Assembly: GCF_950005125.1 (NCBI RefSeq)
Contig: NC_080092.1
Location: 21,893,931-21,957,930 of the forward strand
DNA: 64,000 nt
Direction of reading: 5' to 3'
From: Chionomys nivalis
Lineage: Eukaryota > Chordata > Mammalia > Rodentia > Cricetidae
The notes below the pieces were generated by a model. The model worked only from the letters and a program-made list of their open reading frames with translations, did not search any database and was not told the DNA's origin. Both the position numbers and the translations under genes were made by a program. This document shows, one piece after another, positions 47,521 through 58,448 of the stretch (positions are counted from its first letter, which is position 1; every line of letters starts with the position of its first letter).

Positions 47521-48959
47521 CTACCATGATATAAGACAGCTTAGTTATTTACATAAATGGATCTAGACAGTTAACCTAATGTTTAAATCCACTGAAAAAA
47601 TGCATTTGGAAGTAAATGCATGGCTTGAAATACTCAGTTGTCATGTTGCATATTGACTACCAATCAATAATTGGATCTTATAACACTTCAAATATTTCTC
47701 ATAGAAAGATTCTGTTAGGAAAATAAATCAGCATTTTTTCTGTCATTAATGATACTATGAAAAAAGGTAGAAAAATAAAGAAGAGTTAAATTATTAGATA
47801 TTACCCATGTTGAAGAGTTCAGAATATCAGAAGCAGCAATTTAATCAAATCATTGCTTTTGTTTTCTGTGTAGCATATACAATTGCAAAATATAGTTGAT
47901 ATAGCCATATACAAATTTACATACAATCATATATACATGCCTACACAGACATGCATACACACACGCACACTTGTACACACTCATCGGAGTGTGGGTATGT
48001 TGAAGAAATGTCTTATAACAATTATTACATAAGGGCGATAACTCTCAGACACCAATTTTAATACATTTTATCATTTTATTTAGCATTAAAAAGTAGGAAA
48101 ATGTATTGAAAGAGCAAATAAATATATCTGACAATATTGAATATAACAGTTCCTCAAATCTTTACTTCATAATGAATGTGGTAATTCTCTAGTGAAGCAT
48201 TACCTGTTTCGTGCTTTTAAAGAAATGTATTAATATTTTTCTTCTTTGAACTACAAAGTCTAGAATTAGGAAATCATATTATTTTTAACACTTCCAAATG
48301 AAATTGTTTCTCCACACAAGGGTCATTAATGGATTTTAATAATATCAGTTATAAAATACTAGCAAAAATTAGTTTAATTCTGGGAGAATTAGTGTTGACA
48401 TTATTCTAATGATTGATCCATGAACTCAATGATCAATTTCCATTGTCACTAGCTGGTGGTCTCTAGCCTGAACAGATGCAGATTAATAGATGCAATAAGC
48501 AGATAACATTTCTTAAAAAGATTGTCTGGAAATAGTTGATGAAAATTTATTCAGTTCTTCATTAGAATGTCTATAGTGAATATGTTTATAGTGAATATGT
48601 GATACCTATACCAAAGCACAGATTCCAGTGACAATATAACCAGATTATACCAAATTTGACACAATGGGATTAAAGTTTCATGTAAACACACAGAAAAAAA
48701 AGTTACAAGTATCATAGTGGAACTTTGACTAGTGTCTAGATTTTAGATGTTGTCAGAAATATTAATATGCTATTACTGATTTTGGTGCATTAATCCATTC
48801 ATGTCTATATAAAAATCTAAACCTAATTTTAGTAGATGAACAATAAAATATTTAGGAGTGAGTCCTATCATTTATTCATGCTTTATTATATTATGAATAT
48901 TGGGATATCCTTTGAAATTTTTGTTGATGCTAATGACTGATGCAATATCATATGGAGAT
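47521..48959. other. unassigned AT-rich sequence
   Basis: No gene is recognised. A short CA-rich patch lies at 47,940-47,980. Confidence 0.4.
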
Positions 48960-49225
48960 GGAATGTCTAGAATTTACTGGACATATAGGACTCTGTTGTT
49001 AACGATAGGTTAACATTTTCTGGAAGAATGAAAACAGAGGGCAAGGCCTCTTTCCTCTTCTCTCACATGTAACAAAAGAATACCAGCTGCAAACAGCTGC
49101 CCGTTCTCATCAGAAAGTGAATATGAGTACTCTCAATTTTTCACAGTCTTGAACACCATACCAAATATTTTCTTTTTGTTTATTAATTTTACCCTGTCTC
49201 TAGTAATTTGTAATAGCAGCACAAA
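48960..49225 (+). mobile_element. possible MaLR-type LTR end
   Basis: 'tttattaattttaccctgtctc', 'gtaatttgtaatagcagcac' and 'aaatgaactaagg' resemble the 3' end of MaLR (MLT/MST-like) LTRs. The upstream part is not clearly recognisable, so the boundary is a guess. Confidence 0.4.
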
Positions 49226-49300
49226 TGAACTAAGGTTTAGGGTTTAATTTTTATGGTTTTGATACAAAGGTATGTCATTATAGGTAAATAGATATATGAC

Positions 49301-49513
49301 AAGAATAATCCGAGGGGCTGGAGGGATGGCTCAGAGGTTAAGAGTATTGCCTGCTCTTCCAAAGGTCTTGAGTTCAATTCCCAGCAACCACGTGGTGGCT
49401 CACAACCATCTGTAATGGGGTCTGGTGCCCTCTTCTGGCCTGCAGGCATACACACAGGCAGAATATTGTATACATAATAAATAAATAAATATTTTTAAAA
49501 AATAATAATCTGA
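49301..49513 (+). mobile_element. B2/B3-type SINE
   Basis: 'ggggctggagggatggctcag' head with 'gttcaattcccagcaaccac', 'caaccatctgtaatgggg' and 'ccctcttctggcctgcag', then 'cataataaataaataaat'. Flanking AATAATCCGA and AATAATCTGA are a probable target duplication with one change. Nearly identical in structure to the SINE at 59,614. Confidence 0.92.
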
Positions 49514-49624
49514 AGTAATAGTTTAACCAAGGTTTTAGGAAATATGGATATGTATCAATCTCTTAATTAAAGAATTAATCACTTGTTTTTAAAATAATAC
49601 AAATAGTTACTTACCACTAACTTC

Positions 49625-50385
49625 AGTGTATCGAGAACATCTCTCCCAACCTTCCTCATCTCTCATATTATTGCCCCAGGTCATACACCCTGGAATAGTG
49701 TATGCCAAGCTGGCCAGGAGAGTAGGTAGGCTACCTGTAGATTTTCACATCTTTCTCCTCCAAATCTAGTCCCTCAGGCTTAGCCCCATTCTGTAGCAGG
49801 CCACCTGCTGTATCTCCCATCCCTCCCTGCTCCCATCTCCAGTGGGAAACAAAGATCATCTACCCAACCTTCCTCATTGTTGCGGATCCAGTTCCCAACT
49901 CTAGCAGACTTCCTGAGAAACCATCAACTAAGCTTATCAGAGAATTAAGAATGTCACAAAACAGGAAGTGTGTTTCAGATCTTCACTCTCCTTCCTGTCC
50001 TTCAATTCCAATTCCATGATTTACCCCTAGCTGTAGCAGACTATCTACAGTAGCCTCTTCTCATCCTCCACTCCGCTTCCAGAAGACTACACAGATCCTG
50101 ACGGCACAACCTGCTTTGCTTCCTCTGATGCACTCTTATGAACCACATCTAGCAATTTGCATTTCTAAATATCAGCTCCCAATACCCCTAAACCCCAGTG
50201 CTCACTTAAGAGGATCCCTAAATAATTCCTTACTAGGCAACACACAGCCATCACACTCCCCTAAAAATCAGAACCAAGAAACCAAGGAACAAACTCCCAT
50301 CCAACAAATACAAGAACAGAAATCAGTACCTGTAATTACAATTATCCCTACCCAAGGTGTCTAGAAACCAGCATAAAAACACAAT
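49625..50385 (+). promoter_or_regulatory. L1 5' UTR with two promoter monomer-like repeats
   Basis: Pyrimidine-rich, less AT-rich sequence lies upstream of the L1 ORF1 relic. CCCAACCTTCCTCAT occurs at 49,645-49,659 and again at 49,863-49,877 (offset 218). CTGTAGCAG followed by a similar block occurs at 49,791 and 50,031 (offset 240). This tandem arrangement of about 220-240 bp is that of rodent L1 promoter monomers. It marks the 5' start of an old, nearly complete L1 rather than a truncated one. Confidence 0.6.
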
Positions 50386-50733
50386 TGTTAACAGCCAGAA
50401 AAATATATTTCTACTAGAGTCCAGCAAACCTACACAGTCCCCAAGAAATGGAACATAGCTAAAGCACAAGATGAGGACTTTCAAACAGCTTTCATGAATA
50501 TGAAAGGATTCCTTAAAGAGGAAGTGAACAAATCCCTTAAAGAAATATATGAAAACACAGACAAGTAGTAGAGAGAAATGAAGAAAACAGTTTACAACCT
50601 GAAAGTGGAAATAGAATCAAAGAAAACCCACACTGAGGGAAATCTGCAAATGTGAAATTTAGGAACTTGAACCAGCCCGACTCATCAACAGAATACAAAA
50701 GATAGAAGAAAGCATCTCATGCATTGAAAAGTG
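50386..50733 (+). pseudogene. L1 ORF1 N-terminal/coiled-coil relic
   Basis: 'gatgaggactttcaaacag', 'gaatatgaaaggattcc', 'aaatcccttaaagaaatatatg', 'cctgaaagtggaaatagaatc' and 'aaaacccacactgaggg' encode the start of the ORF1p coiled-coil rod, rich in Lys, Glu and Leu. Stops interrupt it (for example tag-tag near 50,567-50,572). The RNA-binding domain is missing because the sequence jumps near 50,740 to the middle of ORF2. Confidence 0.75.
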
Positions 50734-50756
50734 ATATGTGAAATGGATATTTCTGT

Positions 50757-51494
50757 CCCAAAACAAGGCCTTTGATAAAATACAATGCAATTTTATGATA
50801 ACTATCCTGGAGAGTCTATGGATATAAAGACATACCTAGGCATCAAAAAACAGTTTAAAAGTTTATAGCCAACATAAACCTAAATGAAGTAAATGAAGGA
50901 AATTCAAAGTTCTACTAATGTCAGCAAAAAGGCAAGGGTGTCCAGTATCTCTATGCATATTTGATATAGACTTTTAAATCTTTGCTAGATAAATGAGAAA
51001 ACTGAAGGATATCAGAGGTACACAAATAGGAAGGGAAGAAGTCAATATATCTTTTTCTTCCAGATGTTATAATAATATACAAGCAACCCTGAAAATTGAA
51101 CTTGTAAACTTCTACTGCTAATAAACATGTTGAACAATGTAACTGATTATCAACTTAACTCAAAAAATCAGTAGCCTGATTTTTTATAAATTACAAATAA
51201 TCTGAAAAAGAATTTATATTCCATAATAGCCTTGAATAATAAATAACATCTTGGGGTAACTCTAAAAAGCAAAAAAAAAAAAAGACTTGTAAAATAAAAT
51301 TTTTTTAAAAACTAAGAAGAAAATTAAGAATATATTAGAAGTTGGAAAGATCATCCATGTCCATGGATTGTTAGGATTGATATAGTACAAGTGGCTATTC
51401 CACCAAACACAATGTACAGATACAACACAACTGGCATTAAAATTACAACACAATTCTTCATAGACCTGAAGGGACAATAGTCAGTTTCATAGGG
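50757..51494 (+). pseudogene. L1 ORF2 relic (RT domain onward)
   Basis: 'aaggcctttgataaaatac', 'catacctaggcatc', 'agccaacataaacctaaatg', 'ggcaagggtgtccagtatc' and 'attaaaattacaacac' follow L1 ORF2 from the RT domain on. About 3 kb of ORF1 and ORF2 that should precede it are absent. It is cut near 51,494-51,520 by a young L1 and resumes at about 52,990. Confidence 0.75.
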
Positions 51495-51525
51495 GAGCAC
51501 ACACACAAATACACACACACATAAC

Positions 51526-52389
51526 ATGGGCACAGGAGAACACTTCCTACGTACAACCCCAGCAGCACAGACATTAAGGACATCATTGAATAAATGGGAC
51601 CTCCTGAGACTGAGAAGCTTCTGTAAAGCAAAGGACACTGTCACTAAGACAAAAAGGCAAACCACTGACTGGGAGAAGATCTTCACCAACCCCGCAACAG
51701 ACAAAGGTCTGATCTCCAAAATATATAGAGAAATCAAGAAAGTAGACCGTAAAGGGCTAATCACCCCAATTAAAAAATGGGGCACTGCGCTGAACAGAGA
51801 ATTCTCAACAGAAGAAGTTCGAATGGCCAAAAGACATCTAAGGTCATGCTCAACTTCCTTAGCGATCAGGGAAATGCAAATCAAGACAACTTTAAGATAC
51901 CATCTTACACCTGTCAGAATGGCTAAAATAAAAAACACCAATGATAGCTTTTGCTGGAGAGGTTGTGGAGAAAAGGGTACACTCATCCATTGCTGGTGGG
52001 AATGCAAACTTGTGCAACCATTTTGGAAAACAGTGTGGCGGTTTCTCAGGAATTTAGGGATCCACCTACCCCTGGACCCAGCAATACCACTCTTGGGAAT
52101 ATACCCAAGAAATGCCCTATCATACAACAAAAGTATACGCTCAACTATGTTCATAACAGCATTGTTTGTAGTAGCCAGAACCTGGAAACAACCTAGATGC
52201 CCTTCAATGGAAGAATGGATGAAGAAAGTATGGAATATATACATATTAGAGTATTACTCAGCAGTAAAAAACAATGACTTCTTGAATTTTGCAGGCAAAT
52301 GGACGGAAATAGAAAACACTATCCTGAGTGAGGTGAGCCAGACCCAAAAAGAGGAACATGGGATGTACTCACTCATATTTGGTTTCTAG
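51526..52389 (+). CDS. L1 ORF2p C-terminal fragment, open frame
   Basis: An uninterrupted 287-residue frame encodes the end of the LINE-1 ORF2 protein (endonuclease-RT polyprotein used in target-primed reverse transcription). Only the part after the RT domain is present. The C-terminal zinc-knuckle-like motif C-x3-C-x7-H-x4-C is visible at residues 143, 147, 155 and 160, in SFCWRGCGEKG...HCWWEC, followed by the usual PAIPLLGIYP and EYYSAVKNNDF stretches. Full ORF2p is about 1,280 residues, so endonuclease and RT are missing and the product cannot mobilise itself. The Met at residue 1 is internal to ORF2 and not a natural start. The lack of stops shows recent insertion. The 297-residue frame on the opposite strand is its shadow. 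Confidence 0.92.
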   Translation: MGTGEHFLRTTPAAQTLRTSLNKWDLLRLRSFCKAKDTVTKTKRQTTDWEKIFTNPATDKGLISKIYREIKKVDRKGLITPIKKWGTALNREFSTEEVRMAKRHLRSCSTSLAIREMQIKTTLRYHLTPVRMAKIKNTNDSFCWRGCGEKGTLIHCWWECKLVQPFWKTVWRFLRNLGIHLPLDPAIPLLGIYPRNALSYNKSIRSTMFITALFVVARTWKQPRCPSMEEWMKKVWNIYILEYYSAVKNNDFLNFAGKWTEIENTILSEVSQTQKEEHGMYSLIFGF

Positions 52390-52889
52390 CCATGAATAGG
52401 GGACATTGAGCCTATTATGCGTGATCCTAGAGAAGCTAATTAAGAAGGTGAACCCAAAGAAAAACATTTAGGCAATGAAAGAAGACAGAGACAAAGACCC
52501 ACATTGGAGCACCGGACTGAATTCTCAAGGTCCGAATCAAGAGCAGGAGACAGAGCACGAGCAAGGAACTCAGGACCGCGAGGCGTGCACCCACACACTG
52601 AGACAATGGAGATGTTCTATCAGGAACTCACCAAGGCCAGCTGGCCTGGGTCTGAAAAAGCATGGGATAAAACCGGACTTGCTGAACATAATAGACACTG
52701 AGGACTACTGAGAACTCAAGAACAATGGCAACGGGTTTTTGATCCTACTGCACGGACTGGCTTTGTGGGAGCCTAGGCAGTTTGGATGCTCACCTTACTA
52801 GACCTGGATGGAGCTGGGTGGTCCTTAGACTTCCCACAGGGCAGGGAACCCGGATTACTCTTAGGGATGATGAGGGAGGGGAACTTGAT

Positions 52890-52911
52890 GGGGGACGGGG
52901 AGGGAAATGGG
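52890..52911 (+). other. G-quadruplex-type tract in L1 3' UTR
   Basis: Four closely spaced G runs of 5, 4, 3 and 3 with loops of 2, 1 and 4 bases (AC, A, AAAT). G-rich tracts are a known conserved feature of L1 3' UTRs. Confidence 0.7.
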
Positions 52912-52941
52912 AGGTGGTGGCGGGGAGAAGGCAGAAATCTC

Positions 52942-52944
52942 TAA

Positions 52945-52983
<39 letters not shown>

Positions 52984-52984
52984 A
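52942..52984 (+). repeat. (AAAT)n L1 tail
   Basis: About eleven AAAT units directly follow the L1 3' UTR and form its tail. Confidence 0.95.
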
Positions 52985-52989
52985 AATAA

Positions 52990-54105
52990 TTTAAAAAAAG
53001 AAAGAAGTAAAAGAAAAGAAAAACAGGATAGCTCAAATAATCCTGAACAATACAAGAACTCTGGGGTGTATCACTATCTCCAATTTCAAGATCTGCTACA
53101 GAGTTATAGTAATAAAAATACCATGGTATTGGAACAAAAACAGACACATTGATAAATGAAACTAAACAGAAGGCCCAATAATAAATACATATAGTTGTCA
53201 ATAATTAATACTTTGACAAAAAAGCAAGAAATACATGCTGGAAAAAGGACAGTATCTTCAACAAATGACATTGTCCAAATTTCATGGATGCATGTAGAAG
53301 AATCTAAGTAGATCTATACTCATCCCTTTGCTGTACAAAACTAAACTTAAAATGTATCAAAGATTTCAACATAAATTCAGACACAGTGAACCTGATAAAA
53401 GAGTAAGTGGGGAATAGCCTTGATCTCCTTGTCAAGGAAAAGACATTTTGAACAATATACAGCACAGTCACCATGATGTACAGTAAATAATTGGAACTTT
53501 ATTAAGCTAAAAAACTCTTGCACAGCAAAGAAGAGCATCATGTTGCAGACAATAAAACTGTATACGGAATGGGAAAAAAACCAACTTCATATGTATTAAA
53601 GGACTAATATCTATCATTATAAGTCATGAAAAAAACTGGATTTAAAGAAAATAAATATCCCATTTAAAAATGGGGTACAGATCTAAACACAACCTTTTCA
53701 AAAGAGGAAACTCAAGTGATTGAGAAACAGTTAAAGAAATATTCAGCATCCTTAGTCATCAGGGAAATACAAATCAAAACTGTATTGAGATATCATTATA
53801 TACCCATCAGAATGGTTAAGATCAATAACATAAAAAAAAACAGCTTATATCCTCAAGAATATGGAGTAAGGGAAACATTCAACCGTTGCGGGTAGTATTG
53901 CAAACTTGTATAACCACTACATAAATCAGTGTGATGGTTCATCAGCAAGATGGGAATTAACCTATCTCAAGACCCAGCTATATTACTCTTAGGAATAATC
54001 CCAAAGGAAACTCCATGCTACTATAAAGACAAATAATCAACCATGTTTATTGCTGCTCTGTTTATAATAGTCAGAAATTTGAAAAAAATCTTAATGTCAT
54101 CCTGA
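52990..54105 (+). pseudogene. older L1 ORF2 relic, continued
   Basis: 'aacaggatagctcaaataatcctgaac', 'gtatcactatctccaatttc', 'ctttgacaaaaaagcaagaa', 'catcagggaaatacaaatc' and 'tttattgctgctctgtttat' run in ORF2 order to near the C-terminus. Frames are broken at many points. The element is much more decayed than the L1 inserted at 51,515, which gives their relative ages directly. Confidence 0.82.
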
Positions 54106-54475
54106 TGTGGGAGGTTGTTCTGTCTATGTGTTGCTTTTACTGGTTAATGAATAAAGAAATAGGCTTGGTCTGATAGAGCAGAGTAGATCTAGGTAGGAAA
54201 AACTAAACTGAATGCTGGGAGAAAGAAAACAGAGTTAGAGAGAAGTCGTGTAGCCCTGCCAGAGACAAATGTTGGAACTTGACTCAGTAAGAAGCAGACA
54301 CATGGCAATATACAGATTAATAGAAATGGATTAAATTAATATGTAAGAGCTAACCAATAAGAAGCTAGAGCTAATAGGTCAAATAGTATTGCAAATAATA
54401 TGGTTTCTGTGTAATTATGTCTGGAGTCTGGGTGACAGGGAAACAAAAAAACAGCCTCCTACAACATCATCCTGA
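54097..54475 (+). mobile_element. solo LTR, MYSERV-like, nested in L1 ORF2
   Basis: LTR at 54,106-54,466, 361 bp, TGTGGGAGG...CTACAACA. TCATCCTGA occurs on both sides (54,097-54,105 and 54,467-54,475); at least 6 bp of it should be the target duplication, the rest possibly chance or a different true LTR edge. The flanking L1 ORF2 reads across the insertion. It shares 'aataaagaaataggcttgg', 'actaaactgaatgctggg' and 'taatatgtaagagctaacc' with the LTR at 5,901. Confidence 0.92.
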
Positions 54476-54640
54476 AAAGATAAATGGCTAAATAGCATGT
54501 GGTATATTTATACGATGATACATAGCTTCACTACTAAAAGGAACAAACAATAAAATTTGCAGTTAAATGAACGGAACTAGAAAAAATATTCTGAGTGAGT
54601 TAACCAAGACTCTTAAAGAGAAATATAGTACATATCTTCT
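54476..54640 (+). pseudogene. older L1 ORF2 C-terminal end
   Basis: 'gtggtatatttatacgatgatac', 'aaatttgcagttaaatgaacgg' and 'ctgagtgagttaaccaagac' are the last part of ORF2, continuing from 54,105 across the LTR. Confidence 0.8.
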
Positions 54641-54853
54641 TATATGTTTAAGTATAGAGTAAGCTTCTTAAGAGGCTGGATGTATCTCCTTAGGAAAGAC
54701 AAATAGAATAGTTATCAATGGACAATGAGGAGAAGACAGAAATGGAATGATAAAAATGGGGGCATGGGAAGGAATAACAGGAGAGATAGCTAAATTTAAG
54801 GTATATTCAATGGGTCATATAAAAACTTAATAGAGTAAAAGCTTCCTAAAGAC

Positions 54854-54907
54854 TGTGTGTCTGTCTGTGTATCTCTCTGTGTGTGTGTGTATGTGTGTGT
54901 GTGTGTG
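54854..54907. repeat. (GT)n / CTGT-rich microsatellite
   Basis: Interrupted GT units with CT variants inside the L1 3' UTR. Confidence 0.9.
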
Positions 54908-56240
54908 AAAGTGATCTAAATGAAAGTTCCAAATAATTTTGGAGACAAATCCCCATCTGAACATCTCTTGTCATTAAATGAAGTTTCCAGCCCCAAGGTT
55001 GGATTACATCTAATTGAATTGTTGGCTAAAATGGTCCCCAAAATAATCCAGCTATTTCCAGCATTATAGGTTGCTCTCTACAAACTGCAGTGAGGTGCTG
55101 TTGATAAAGATAACACCCACACAACTCATCAAACATGAAGAAATACAGCTGTGAAGGAATTTGCTATTATGGACTAGTGTTTTTGGAATCTGAAGGCACT
55201 TTGCTCACTAATAAAGGAAAAAGATAATCCAGCTGTAATATTTGAATCGAAATGGTTTCCTGTCTGCATAATATGCTAGTGAAATGGTGGTAATAGCTTG
55301 TAGAAGTAATTAATCAATATCTGACTAGACTTAAATCCACTTTATGAGATCTAGTTTATACCTGACAGTGCATTGATGAACAAGAGTCTATGACTACATT
55401 ACCCAGAGACCTAGGGTAAAACCAAACACAACTGTCCTTCTAAAGGAATACAGCAATAAAATGACTGCTAATAACATTCTGCTATAGTCATAGATCATTA
55501 CCTTGCTCAATCATTATCAAAGAAGCTTCCTCCTCCAGTAGATCTGAACAACAAACAAAGAGATACCCAGGCAGACAGTATGAGACAATGAGAGAACTTG
55601 AAACACTCAGCCCTAAATAAAGATGTCTCTTAAAATCCACCCACTCTGCATCAGAAATCTCTGTTGAAGAGGAGCTAGAGTTGATGCAGGACACCAAAGA
55701 AACAAAGGCTTATAAGCTCAACAAAACTGACACACATATGGATTCAAGGAAACTGAGTTAGCATGCACAGAGCCTGTAAAGGTCTTCACCAAATGAGTCC
55801 TAGGACAGAAAATGAAGTGGACACATGCTTCTTTTCTTACCCATAAGTAATCTCCAATTGACAACCACTTGTTAATGAAAAATTAAGATGTCTCCAAGTC
55901 TCAATGGGGAAACAAACTGCCTTTAAGAATAGACTGTATGCCGAGCAGTAGATGGCCAAGAGAACACAAATTCAATGGCATCTTTGAAGGTTGTTGTCTC
56001 TGTGTTTTTCCTTTTTAAAAGTTTTATCATCTGTATTCTTTTATTTTTTATTTTTTTCATGTAGTTTTTCTTTTATATAACCTATATGTCTTCTGTATAT
56101 CTCAGAAACTTCAACTTTTGTGTTTTTATGGATTTCCTATGTGTGTGAATGGATGGATCTCTTAGTCTGTATATGCTTCTAATACCTTTTCTTGGACTCT
56201 TTTGCTTGACTGTTGGTTTTGCATATTCTGATGTGTTTTT

Positions 56241-56290
56241 ATCATATCATACCATACAATGTCATATCATATCATATCATATCATATCAT
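56241..56290. repeat. (ATATC)n pentamer repeat
   Basis: Variant and then about six perfect ATATC (= ATCAT phase) units within the L1 3' UTR. A 5-bp unit is less common than di- and tetranucleotides here. Confidence 0.9.
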
Positions 56291-56440
56291 TATCCCTTAG
56301 ATATATATTTGTTTTATAATGAGAAACAGATAGGGGTTGGATCTGGATGGAAGGAGATATGGGAAGGAATTGGAATTATTAGGGGAAATGGAAATCTTAA
56401 CCACAATATACTGTATTCAAATAATCTTTTATTAATTTAG

Positions 56441-58448
56441 AAAGAAGGTAAAATAAGAATAAACAAACACAATACAATAAAATTTTGCAGGTATTTTTTA
56501 GGAATATAGTATAGCCATATAATGTAGGATATACATTTATATGTAACTAGCAATCCTTTCATGAACATGAACTCCTTTCTTCAGATAGTAATTGTCTAGT
56601 GACCCAAATTACAATTTTGTGAACACTACTTTAGAGTAATTTCATGTTTTACAATGATAGGGTATTGGATTAATTATATACTCTCTAGTTGGATTTTCTT
56701 GCTATAAAATATTTCTAAACCCATGAAAAAATAATAATCTTGAAGACTGAGTAAGAAGAAAGCGTCATGCAGGAATGCAGATAGAATTCTGGAGAAAGAA
56801 ATCCACTAAGCTTTCCTCTTTAGACATTTAAAATAAAGTTTCTAAAACCTCTGTTGCTTATCGGCAAAAGTCTTATGATTATATTAGGCTCACAGAGCTG
56901 TTAAGGGGACAAATAAGGGCATACATGACATGTAGGCACTGTAGTACCATGATAATGAGATCAGTAAAAAGGACTTTAAGGTACATCACTAGAATGCAGT
57001 TACAGGAGACCAGATGTGTCATCAGTAACAAAAATGGAGTTTCTCTGATGAATAAGCACAATGTGGGAAAAAAGATGATCACGGCCATTTCTCTTATGAA
57101 GAGCAATGTGTAACCAGCAATCATGTCCTGCTCATTTCAACTGTTAGGAAACAGTAGGGGACAAGAATTTATATTTATATTACAAAAATAACATTTATCA
57201 GTACTCATTAGACAGTGGTTTCCTAAATAGGAAGCTGGTCACTATGTGAAAAATTAAACTGAGATACAGAATACAAGTATATTTGGTTATAGTTCAACTC
57301 ACACATGAATTTATGTCGGAATAGTTACTAAATAAAATAGGGCAAGTGACTTTGTTAAGAGTGTCAAGTAGAATTAAAATTAAGCATACCTTCGTTACAA
57401 TCTTGAAGAAAAACAACTTAAGGCAAATACTATGTAATTATTGTGCTTTTCTCTGTGAGCCTAACTTCTTTCTAAATGGAGTAGATAGATCATGGATGAA
57501 ATGAAATAGATAGGAAGTTTTAGAAAGTCAAGGTCTTCTAGCATACCTGAGTTCTGTAAGGCTCCCCCCTATTCGGTTTATTATCAGTGTTATCTTCTCT
57601 TACCACCTCTTTTCACAGCATCATTGATCACCACCTGCTGTGCACTGAATATAAATTATAGGATGAACCTGTCTCAAGAATCTGGACATGTGCTTCTTCT
57701 ATTCATCACGTTGACCCTGTTTTGTCAATCTCTCCTAAAATTCTGAATTTTCTTACCCAGCTTTATAGTGACTTTTTTAGATGTATTTTTCATATGCATT
57801 ATTATCAAAAATAATTTTATTGAGTCTTTAAAAACTTCCCACAAAGTATTTTGAACATATCCATCTTCTATTGCTCCCCATCTCATGCAAAATCCACTAT
57901 TTACCTCACTACTCAATATCTTGGCCAGATTCCTTCACAAATTATTTGCTGATTTGGGCTCTGTATAAATTTGAGTAGCATGTTATAGAAACATTACCAT
58001 AATTTAAAAGTTTCTGAAAAATGGAATGAAACCCCCTGTTAGTTTATAATACCCACAAAAATAGACCCATTAAGGAACAAAAATCTATCATGAGCATATG
58101 ATTTTCCTTGGTCTCAAGGTATTTGATTATCAAGATTCAGTTGTCTGGACCAGAGAAATATGGTCTGTGAAATAGTAACAGGAGAAAGATTTTCTCCAGT
58201 CTTCAAGACTTGAAGACACCATTCCAGAAAGGCCCTCAAATAAACTCCCAGGGCATAATGGATTCCTAAGAAACCACCAATATTGTAATGTCTTTATGAA
58301 TCATAGCTCAAAATGACTTACGTTTCAGTGTAAATTAACATCACTCTTTCATATTATCTGGTCAACATAAAATCAATTGAAACTAGAATAGCTATCATGA
58401 ATGTTAAAAAAATGTGACATACTCAAAATAACATGATAATCAATGCTA
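56441..58448. other. unassigned sequence
   Basis: No gene or repeat is recognised. Frames at 56,879-57,124 are open on both strands (81 and 62 residues) without domains. A perfect 9-bp inverted repeat around one base lies at 58,199-58,217. Confidence 0.4.

Larger units (their letters stand above)
51515..52985 (+). mobile_element. young 5'-truncated L1 inserted into an older L1
   Basis: It holds the C-terminal third of ORF2 in one open frame, a complete 3' UTR (52,390-52,940) and an (AAAT)n tail at 52,942-52,984. The old ORF2 sequence stops near 'ttcatagggg' (51,494) and picks up again after the tail at 'aaaaacaggatagctc' (about 53,020), so this element split it. A CA-rich patch at 51,496-51,523 blurs the 5' junction, and I could not find a clean target duplication. 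The 3' UTR has a G-rich tract at 52,890-52,911. Confidence 0.88.
54641..56440 (+). mobile_element. older L1 3' UTR
   Basis: Matches the 3' UTR at 4,165-5,795 in block order ('catctaattgaattgttgg', 'ggaatctgaaggcac', 'catcagaaatctctgttgaagagg', 'gccaagagaacacaaattcaatgg'). It ends 'accacaatatactgtattc' with A/T-rich sequence. It contains a GT-rich tract at 54,854-54,907 and a pentamer repeat at 56,241-56,290. Confidence 0.82.

Noticed and set aside
51351..52244. 297-residue open frame on the - strand
   Set aside because: It is the complement of the intact L1 ORF2 frame at 51,526-52,389. The + strand protein has clear ORF2p motifs and the - strand one has none.
56241..56290. Possible CRISPR-like or satellite array
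   Set aside because: It is a simple pentamer repeat within an L1 3' UTR. There are no spacers, and the window is a mammalian genome.
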